From: Closterium sp. NIES-65
Taxonomy: Eukaryota; Streptophyta; Zygnematophyceae; Desmidiales; Closteriaceae
Direction: 5' to 3'
DNA: 64,000 nucleotides
NCBI GenBank assembly: GCA_948144175.1
Contig: CANXME010000784.1
Span: 535,001-599,000 of the forward strand
Positions 39,850-48,898 of this stretch are shown piece after piece; within the stretch, counting starts at the first letter, position 1; every line of letters starts with the position of its first letter. Position numbers and translations under genes: made by a program. The notes under the pieces were generated by a model that was not told the origin of the DNA, searched no databases, and saw only the letters and a program-made list of their open reading frames with translations.

Positions 39850-40290
39850 CTGGGCGGAGGGAGGGAGGAAGCTGGGCGGAGGGAGGGAGGAAGCTGGGCG
39901 GAGGGAGGGAGGAAGCTGGGCGGAGGGAGGGAGGAAGCTGGGCGGAGGGAGGGAGGAAGCTGGGCGGAGGGAGGGAGGAAGCTGGGCGGAGGGAGGGAGG
40001 AAGCTGGGCTTAGGGAGGGGGGAAGCTGGGCGGAGGGAGGGAGGAAGCTGGTCGTAGGGAGGGAGGAGGCTGGGCGGAGGGAGGGAGGAAGCTGGGCGGA
40101 GGGAGGGAGGAAGCTGGGCGGAGGGAGGGAGGAAGCTGGGCGGAGGAAGGGAGGAAGCTGGGCGGAGGGAGGGAGGAAGCTGGGCGTAGGGAGGGGGGAA
40201 GCTGGGCGGAGGGAGGGAGGAAGCTGGGCGTAGGGAGGGAGGAAGCAGGGAGGAGGGAGGGGGGAAGCAGGGAGGAGGGAGGGGGGAAGC
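39850..40290 (+). repeat. 20-bp G-rich minisatellite (gggaggaagctgggcggagg)
   Basis: About 19-20 copies with sporadic variants (tagggagg), ending in related 19-bp units to 40290. The period is not a multiple of three, so all frames of both strands stay open. Confidence 0.9.
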
Positions 40291-40499
40291 AAGTGTGGCA
40301 AAGGAGAATAGACTGGGCGGCAAGTAGAGCGGGTTGAAGGAAGGGAGAGAGACCGTAGTGAGTAGAAGAGCGAGAGGGATTCGGCACATATAGAAACAGA
40401 CGGGGAAAGGGAGAGGTGGGATGGAAGGCGTGGACAGCAGGCGGCAGGCACAAGGGGGAGCAGCATTGCGGCAGAGTGTGAGAGAGCGACACTCATCAC

Positions 40500-40676
40500 T
40501 TGTGCCAGGGGATCCAGTAATCTAAGAACTTGAGCATGCGCATGCGTGTTGCTGCGCACCGCGTAGAGATCGCCGTTGGCGTGCGAGTTGGCATCCCAGT
40601 GAATTGCACGATCAGTGAATACCACGTCGTACCCCAGCGCCAACGAGCTCCGCACCACGTGCACCTTCTGCCACAC
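40500..40676 (-). CDS. Isolated GT77-like glycosyltransferase exon
   Basis: On the minus strand a cgcgcag acceptor leads into 59 codons in phase 0, reading VWQKVHVVRSSLALGYDVVF, then TDRAIHWDANSHANGDLY, AVRSNTHAHAQVLRLLDPL and AQ, up to a gtgatg donor. The K-V..V...L-x-x-G-Y-[DN]-V-[VL]-F-[TS]-D block is typical of nucleotide-diphospho-sugar transferases (GT77; arabinosyl/xylosyltransferase type). The [DN]-G-x-[FLY]-x-V-R-S block is typical of the same fold. Between them the expected D-x-D and R-[DN]-P sequence is absent, as if about 20-30 residues had been deleted. I find no other recognisable exons; both flanks are minisatellites. Probably a relic or part of a heavily expanded gene. Confidence 0.6.
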
Positions 40677-40744
40677 CTGCGCGCGGATGAGAAGGGAAGG
40701 ATTTGAGGTGGTTAGGTGGGAAGGCGGTAAGGTGGGCAGGCGGT

Positions 40745-41245
40745 AAGGTGGAAGGGAAGGGGATGGGGGGAGGCAGGGAAGGGGATGGGGGGAAGCAGGG
40801 AAGGGGATGGGGGGAGGCAGGGAAGGGGATGGGGGGAAGCAGGGGAGGGGATGAGTGGAAGCAGGGGAGGGGATGGGGGGAAGCAGGGGAGGGGATGGGG
40901 GGAAGCAGGGGAGGGGATGGGGTGAAGCAGGGAAGAGGATGGGGGGAAGCAGGGAAGGGGATACGGGGAAACAGGGAGGAGGATGGGGGGATGCAAGGAA
41001 GGGGATGGGGGGAGGCAAGGAAGGGGATGGGGAGAAGCAGGGAAGGGGATGGGGGGAAGCAAGGGAGGGGATGGGGTGAAGCAGGGAAGAGGATGGGGGG
41101 AAGCAGGGAAGGGGATGGGGGGAGATAGGGAAGGGGATGGGTGGAGGCAGGGAAGGGGATGGGGGGAGACAGGGAAGGGGATACGGGGAAACAGGGAAGA
41201 GGGTGGGGGGATGCAGGAAAGGGGATGGGGGGAAGCAGGGTAGGG
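40745..41245 (+). repeat. 22-bp G-rich minisatellite (gggaaggggatggggggaag ca)
   Basis: About 22 copies with variants. Again open in all frames; the long minus-strand Pro/Ser/Phe frames are shadows. Degenerate gacgaggggaagcgagggtg units follow to about 41700. Confidence 0.9.
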
Positions 41246-41759
41246 GATGGGGGTTCGAAACGCTGTTCGATTGGGGTGGCGTTGGCGACCATCTCTGTTC
41301 CTCCCCATCTGTTCCTCTCCCTCTGGAGTTGGTGAGATGGGGAGGGGGGAAGAGCGGATGGAAACGCTGATGACGAGGGGAAGCGAGAGTGACTGGGAGG
41401 CAAGGGCGACGACGGGACGTGCGAGCGACGAGGGGAGGCAAGGGCAGCGAGGGTCGGCAAGGGTGATGGGGGGAAGCGTCAGCGACGAGAGGGAATGTGG
41501 GCGGTGCGGGTCGACGAGGGTGATCAGGGGAGCGCGGGTGACAATCTGAAACGCGGTATGTCTACTATCAGCGTTTGCGACGAGGGGATGAGTGAGTAAC
41601 GTGGGAAAGCGCGGGCGACTAGGGGAACATATGCGACCAGAGGGTAGGCGAGGGTGATTAGGGAAAGCGCGGGCGACGAGGAACACTGTCTGACATGGGA
41701 AAGGGCGGCCGACAAGAGGGAACATATGCGACTAACGGCAGCGTGCGTCACGCGAAGCA

Positions 41760-44700
41760 GTACAGTATTCGCGTGAACGACCCGTGCCTAAAACAGGTAC
41801 GGTAGTGACACGAGCCTGAACCGCAGCAAGTGTGAGAAGGGCCTGCGTAGGCGACGCGAACTTGAATGCGCGACGCGAGCAACGCTCAGATCATTCACTA
41901 ACGCAAGTGCTGCGGGGGAAGGGGTTGTAACACAAGACCGGTGACGAGAGGGGGAGGTCGGAGCATGCACTGACTAAGATGGTTGGGGTGGATAGTTATC
42001 TTCTTTCCGCACAAAAAAAAACCCTATAAATGACTCGCTTGTGCCAACTAACACTAGTTTTTGCCTCGGAGCCTCCTAGTCTGAGTTTTACTTGGTAAGC
42101 AAGTTATGTGAGTGGTGAACAATGCATCTGGTTGGTGATCATCGCGTAAGTTCTGTTTTTGGCAACTCGGGTTCCTTTGTCGCAGAACGATTGCCTGGGC
42201 TCGCGAGAGTTTCATCAAAGAAAGTAGAGTAACTCTGTTTTTGGCGATTTCAAGTTCAAAAATCTTGAACTTGAAAATTACCATGCTGTACTCGGGCTTT
42301 AAATGCCTATCTCCGCATTTATCCAATGACAAGAAGCAACATCCCCTCCCCATCCCTCACATTTTCATATCCCATAGTTTGATGGAACCATTGTTTTCTG
42401 GATTTAGAAAATGATCCAGTGTGGTGTAGTTTATTATGCTCCAAATCTCAACGGCAGCCCCATGATTTGCACGACTAATATCTGCTTTGCTCTCATTCGC
42501 TGAAACCGCATCTTCAAATTCAAACGATTGGGCTTGCCGCGTTTCAGACTGACGCCTTGACGGTGCTTCAGATGACATGGCAATGGGAAAAGATCATACA
42601 GTGACCGAACAGTGTCAGGGAGGTTTTCGAACAAGGACCGAGAGGCCCGGAACTAACCAAACCACTGCTTTAAAAGGTATTTGCAGAGAGGTATAATTTA
42701 TTGAACGTATGTCTGTTAACAGTTTGCATTTTCGCTCGCGCGTCATTTTTCATGGAAGTGTTTACTGATTCATCACCTTCCACCCAATAGCGTCGTTTAG
42801 CAAGCTAGAAACTCTTATGGCAGCCAAAAAAACTAAAACCCCAAGGGGAACCTGGATGTATTTTCGGGATGGATCAACCCTAAAAACGGGAACCTTTGTT
42901 GTGTTTAGGGTTGATGCCTCCCTAGTCGCATCCATTTCTAAACGGGTAATATATATATTTTTTCTGCACGTTTCTGATCAGGGAGTGATATTGTTTTTGG
43001 ACTCACAAATTAACACAGCAATATTTACTTTCAGAAGAACGCGATGTGCGCGTAGTAGTAGACGATGGTCGTAACATTTTTTTCAATAATTTGGACACAA
43101 AGTTTGGTGCTGGTAGTTTTTCTTTTTTAGTCACGGTTCGGCTTTTTCGCCTAGCCTCTTGGGCAGCTCGGGGCCGAAAATCATACGGTCGAGATTTTCT
43201 ACCCCACTACAGCCTACACAAAAGTATAAGCTATAATGTTCAGACACTCTTCGACCCCAGTTTGATCATTTCCCCAATCAGAGGTCCCTGCCTAGGTGAC
43301 GAACTGAAACGTTCAAATAGGAAATCTCGCAACTCCCGCCTTCGGCAACGGGAACCTTGCTGAAATACACCCGCATTGTTCGACCCGCGTAGCCGCTTAG
43401 GTGACGAGGCGACACGCGAACAGAATAAAGTCGGCGAGATTTCGTTTCCCTTTCCTGACCGGCAGATTCACGTGGCACGTGAACGAATATCAACCAGCCA
43501 CGAGGACTCACGAATCTCCTTGTCAAGGACAAAACTTGAACCTGACCGGACCGACCATTCCAAGATGCAACACAACCAGTTAGCTTGTAATCCAGGCCCG
43601 GTTTGGCAGGCATAAAAAAACGGGCGAGGGGGTTGGGCTACAGTGATTCGACCACCTTGGAACCTTCCTTGATAAGCGCGTTAAAGGCTATCAAGGCTTG
43701 ATTTTAGCGGACCACGCCGAACCTGAGAATAATGGAATGCCAACCAAACACCCCTTTTTTTGCAGGCGTTTTCAACCGCCGGAATCTACACCCAAACGAA
43801 TTTCTCTGGCAAAGTGCCCACCATGCGGCCTCGAGGCCACGCACTATGCGGGGTATCAGTGATTCGGGGCAATCAAAAGTGATTGGTCAAATATGCCAGC
43901 CAATAACAGGATCACGCAAACCATCATGGCAACTGCTTACCATCTTCTGCAAAACCCGAAATTTCGATAGATGCCATCAATCTACACCCAAATAATGCCA
44001 ACCAAACACTCAGCCCCGTTTTTCCGAATGTGCAGTGCAACTACAATCCGATTTCGATGCAGTTTCTGGAAATGCCCAGGCGGCATTTTTTGGGGGCCCG
44101 TTAGAAATGCCCATTGTGGCCATAATGGCTATGATGCCTGCCAAACAGGGCCACAATCATCATTGAGTTGTTTTGTTCTGCCACAATGCCTGCCAAACAG
44201 GGCCACAAACAACCACAATCTTCACCGCTGGTTGTTTTGTTCCCGCAGGCACAAGGCCGAAATTCGAACCTACGGCTGCGATCTGAACAAAGGAAAATCG
44301 TTTCTAGGCCTGAGTGATTCCGGACGGTAGATCTCGAGTTGTGAGAACTTGAGAGCGCTGGTTGGGATGCGAGGGAAGGAGAGGCGAGGCATTCCGCAAC
44401 CCCTCCGCCTCATTCCAACGTCATTCTCGCCTGAGCCTCCCATTTCACAGCGCTTTCGCCGTTTGCTCCCATTTTTTTCAGTCCCACCTTCTGCTCACCT
44501 GCTCCGTTCCTAGACTCTGCTCAGCTTCCATAGCTCTAGAGCTCAGCGTTTTGACATGTAGAGCTCAGGCTTACGTTTACTTATGCATTTTGTAAAGATT
44601 GAAGCTGTTTGGTCTGCGTCCGGCTGGATTGTAGGAGCTTCAATACCGTGAAGGAGGGAGCGGGAGGTCGCGTCATCTAGCGCGGCAGGTAGGCGTGTTT

Positions 44701-46190
44701 TGCGCAAAGGATTTTTTTCTCTCTGGTAATACCGAGAGCATCGGCTTATCTTCCGCGCACCGAGTTTCATTTCCTGGAGTATTTTGCGAAGCTAGAATAC
44801 GAAATCGACATGCGATTTTTTCTGACGTTGCGTCTGCACTGCACTCTCGGAACTGCCAGATTCATTGCGGACGCGACAATCTGCCTGTACGCGTTTTTGG
44901 AGAGCCACGCGTTTTTCTGGCATGATGTTCTCTACTCGAGTACGTTACGAATTTCTACTCAGCTACTAGTGAATACATGCGCATCGAGTCCTCGGTCTTT
45001 TTTCCGCATCGAGTTTTTTTTGTCTAGTGTAATTCGTTTTCGCAAAGCATGACGCCTGCATGCTCGGCGTGTGGAAGGTCGTTGTGGACGCGACCTTTCA
45101 CCCCGATTTGGCTGCACACGATTTAGGAGAGCCACGGGTCGGAGAGCTCGGATCGACGCTAGTCCTTCGTTTTGCAGCTCAGATATTGTCGCAAGCCACA
45201 CCTTTCGTGATGTTACATTTAGCCAAATTCGCGAATTCGTTTCTTGAATCGATTTCGCGTGTCATCAGTTTCTCAATGGCGCTGTTCTGTAGGCGTTAAA
45301 GCCCGCGTCCCAAATTGCGGACCGCGAGGGTCAAGTTTTTAAAACTTGAGGAAGTTAAGTGTCCAAGCTTTTGAAAGTCACGCACTTGCAATTTGGGACT
45401 TATGAAGACAGATTCACTCACCAGGGGAAAACCGAGGGTTGGCTGGGTCTAGCGAAAAAAACGAACCTAGACGAAATTGGAAACTCTTGCCAAAGCCCAC
45501 ACCAGAAAAACTCTCTCTGGACAACTTTTGAAAAGCATGAACAATTTGGGCCGCCGGCTTTAATGCTTCCGCATGAAATGTATGGGCAAGTCCTTCCAAG
45601 TAGCTTCTCGCCGCATCCAAATCCCGCATTTCTCAATTTGCTGGACTGATGTTGCCACAAAGTCTCGCCAAATCTCTCAACCCCTCAAATTGCTGCCCCG
45701 CACAACTTATGCGCCAGCTGATTCTAGCTTTCGAGGTTTGAATTAGGAGCACACAAGTTACATTTGCCTGGTAATGCTACATCCTGGAACCTTCACTCCG
45801 TTAAATTTGTGCGCTTTATAAGTGGTGTTCTGCAGGCAGCAGCGTCAAATTTGGCGCAAACAGGTTTGGCGGGACCTCTCGTATCACCAAACCTTGATAG
45901 GCAGAAGCTTACTCATCAACGAAAATTCCGCGGACCCAGTTTTTAGAAATTTAACGCCTACAGAACAGCCCCAATGTCTGCAAATCGTCTTTGTGCAGGT
46001 CCATCGCGCGTTGCATTTTTCGTCTCATATGCGTGACTCATTTGCGTGCATCAATTTCGCAATTAAATCTCGCAGGTCGATTTCTTGGCATAGTGCCATT
46101 CGCGAGCGGCTTAACTGAAGCTCGCGGATCAAGGGTAGCAAATACCACCCTCAGCAGTGCGCCGGCTTCAGTACCCTCCCATCCCTAAAC
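41760..46190. other. Gene-poor, AT-richer region
   Basis: No gene family is recognised over 4.4 kb. There are short inverted repeats (caagttcaaaaatcttgaacttg at about 42258) and a 48-bp copia LTR fragment at 43199-43246. Probably decayed mobile DNA and intergenic sequence. Confidence 0.45.
43199..43246 (-). repeat. Copia LTR fragment
   Basis: accccactacagcctacaca followed by aaaagtataagctataatgttcagaca-like sequence aligns with the TCTGACA end of the Copia-2 LTR, with several changes. No internal element sequence adjoins it, so it is a truncated or solo-LTR relic. Confidence 0.7.
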
Positions 46191-46289
46191 TCAAGTCATG
46201 CTTGCTCACCTGCGCTTCCGTTGTTTCTCCCTCAAAATCTCGCCACTGGTTGGGGCCCGCTTTGCAAGCCACATACCTTCTATTGCAAG

Positions 46290-46930
46290 TACCCCCCTCG
46301 GGTTCAAACTTCCTCACGTTCAAACCCCCTCAAGTTCAAACCCCCTCAGGTTCAAACCTCCTCAGATTAAAACCCCCTCTGGTTCAAACCCCCTCAGGTT
46401 CAAACCCCCTCAGGTTCAAACCCCCTCAGGTTCAAACCCCCTCAGGTTCAAACCCCCTCAGGTTCAAACCCCCTCAGGTTCAAACCCCCTCAGATTCAAA
46501 CCCCCTCAGGTTCAAACCCCTCAGGTTCAAACCCCTCAGGCTCAAACCCCCTCAGGTTCAAACCTCTCAGGTTCAAACCCCTCAGGTTCAGACACCCTTT
46601 TCTCCCTCAGGTGCATCCTTACGGCAGGTTTCCCCCAGGTTCAAACCCCCTCAGGTTCAAACCCTCTCAGGTTCAAACCCCTCAGGTTCAGACACCCTTT
46701 TCTCCCTCAGGTGCATCCTTACGGCAGGTTTCCCCCAGGTTCAAACCCCCTCAGGTTCAAACCCCCTCAGGTTCAAACCCCCTCAGGTTCAAACCCCCTC
46801 AGATTCAAACCCCCTCAGGTTCAAACCCCTCAGATTCAAACCCCCTCAGGTTCAAACCTCTCAGGTTCAAACCCCTCAGGTTCAGACACCCTTTTCTCCC
46901 TCAGGTGCATCCTTACGGCAGGTTTCCCCT
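46290..46930 (+). repeat. 16-bp splice-like minisatellite (caggttcaaaccccct) with a higher-order unit
   Basis: About 30 copies. Three copies of a larger segment (tcagacacccttttctccct, caggtgcatccttacggcag, gtttcccc) are embedded at about 46588, 46690 and 46885. Units combine a C/T-rich run and CAG|GT. Period 16 leaves all three forward frames open. Confidence 0.95.
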
Positions 46931-48005
46931 GAGGTCTGTGGCTTGTGCTGGCTGTGCCCCCACTGGTGACCCCTCCCCTCCACCGCCTTGCACCGTGCCT
47001 CCTCTCACCTGCCATTCGCCCTCCTCCCCTCCCAGCGACCTCACTTACCAGTGCTGCTCGTGTTCAGGTATAGCCCTCTCTCACTGCAGGTAGCAACCAG
47101 CCCGTGGGTCTGTGGCTTGTGACTGTGTGTGCACCAGTGGCCCTCCTCCCGTTCTTGCTCCATCTCACGTTGCATGCATGCATCCTCTTTCCCGCTGCTG
47201 CATCCATCCCTCTCACTGCCGTTCTAAGCACACCCTCCCCTCTTCCTTACCCTTCCCCCCCCTCCCGCCCACCCCCCTTCCCCCCCTTCCTCCCAGCAGC
47301 GCTGGAGCCGAGCTACAGTGGGAGGGACACGCCTGCTGCCCGTGCTCCTGCAGCTACCACCTCCTCTCTCGCTTCCAGCTAAGTGCCCCTTCCTCCACGT
47401 CATCACTTGTACTTGCCAGTCTGTTCTTGCTCGTGCTTTCGCCTTTCTCCTTGAATCAGTGCCACTGGTTGAGCCCGGCCACATGCCACAGACCCCCTTA
47501 CTTCAGGTATTTTTTCAGGTGCAGGTATCCCCCTCAGGTACTGCAGGTTCCCTTGGGCTCTGTGACTTGTGGCCGTGCTTCAATCAGTGGCCCCTCCTAT
47601 CTTCCTGATTTCGCAGCTTCTGGTGTTTCCCTTGTGCTTCTGGCCATTCCATGCGCACTCACTGCTGCTTTGTGTGTGCCTTGCTGGTGGAGGGGAGGGG
47701 CGTGGGGTCAACACCGACGCTCCCTCACGCTTCTCCCCTGTGGCCGTGCAGGGACGCACACAGGAGGCTGGGAGGAGGGCTGCTGGGAGGAGTCACCTGG
47801 TGGTGCTTCAGCTGCCCTGGTGCTTCTTCAACTGTCACCTGCTCTCACGCCACCAGCTAAGTACCTTCGTCCACGCCCTCTCCCTTGCCTGCCACCTCGT
47901 TTGCTCTCAATGCCTTGGCTGGTTGTGCTGTCATCCGTCTCCTTGAATCAGTGCCACTGGTAGGGCCCGACTCACATGCCACAGACCCTCTCACGTCCGG
48001 TTTGC
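46930..48005 (+). repeat. Mosaic of duplicated exon-like modules, left part
   Basis: Recurrent modules: (D) ctgtggcttgtg...agtggcccctcc at about 46935, 47107 and 47555; (B) ccactggt-gagcccg...caagccacag-like at about 46235, 47460 and 47950; (A) gaggggaggggcgtggggtc to ctgtggccgtgcagg at about 47690; (E) a segment ending ccagctaagt at about 47378 and 47852. They recur in a different order and spacing right of the 19-bp satellite. Coding function is unknown. Confidence 0.7.
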
Positions 48006-48014
48006 CCCTCATGT

Positions 48015-48898
48015 CTAGGTATCCCTCTCAGCAGGTGCAGGTATCCCTCTCAGGTGCAGGTATCCCTCTCAGGTGCAGGTATCCCTCTCAGGTGCAGGTA
48101 TCCCTCTCAGGTGCAGGTATCCCTCTCAGGTGCAGGTATCCCTCTCAGGTGCAGGTATCCCTCTCAGGTGCAGGTATCCCTCTCAGGTGCAGGTATCCCT
48201 CTCAGGTGCAGGTATCCCTCTCAGGTGCAGGTATCCCTCTCAGGTGCAGGTATCCCTCTCAGGTGCAGGTATCCCTCTCAGGTGCAGGTATCCCTCTCAG
48301 GTGCAGGTATCCCTCTCAGGTGCAGGTATCCCTCTCAGGTGCAGGTATCCCTCTCAGGTGCAGGTATCCCTCTCAGGTGCAGGTATCCCTCTCAGGTGCA
48401 GGTATCCCTCTCAGGTGCAGGTATCCCTCTCAGGTGCAGGTATCCCTCTCAGGTGCAGGTATCCCTCTCAGGTGCAGGTATCCCTCTCAGGTGCAGGTAT
48501 CCCTCTCAGGTGCAGGTATCCCTCTCAGGTGCAGGTATCCCTCTCAGGTGCAGGTATCCCTCTCAGGTGCAGGTATCCCTCTCAGGTGCAGGTATCCCTC
48601 TCAGGTGCAGGTATCCCTCTCAAGTGCAGGTATCCCTCTCAGGTGCAGGTATCCCTCTCAGGTGCAGGTATCCCTCTCACGTGCAGGTATCCCTCTCACG
48701 TGCAGGTATCCCTCTCAGGTATGCAGGTATCCCTCTCAGGTGCAGGTATCCCTCTCAGGTGCAGGTATCCCTCTCAGGTGCAGGTATCCCTCTCAGGTGC
48801 AGGTATCCCTCTCAGGTGCAGGTATCCCTCTCAGGTGCAGATATCCCTCTCAGGTGCAGGTATCCCTCTCAGGTGCAGGTATCCCTCTCAGGTATGCA
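48015..48898 (+). repeat. 19-bp minisatellite with acceptor- and donor-like sites (caggtgcaggtatccctct)
   Basis: About 46 nearly identical copies with a handful of variants (aagtgcagg, cacgtgcagg, one caggtatgcagg insertion near 48718 and again at the right end). Each unit contains ccctctcag|g, acceptor-like, and cag|gtatcc, donor-like. All three forward frames encode the same 19-residue repeat; none is believed to be translated. Confidence 0.95.

Noticed and set aside
39315..41441. 708-codon minus-strand Pro/Ser-rich frame
   Set aside because: It runs through three G-rich minisatellites and only incidentally includes the glycosyltransferase exon; no stable domain otherwise.
42357..42578. 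Minus-strand 73-codon frame ending NNGSIKLWDMKM, WD40-like
   Set aside because: A single short WD-like string without further repeats, exon boundaries or neighbours; too little to call.
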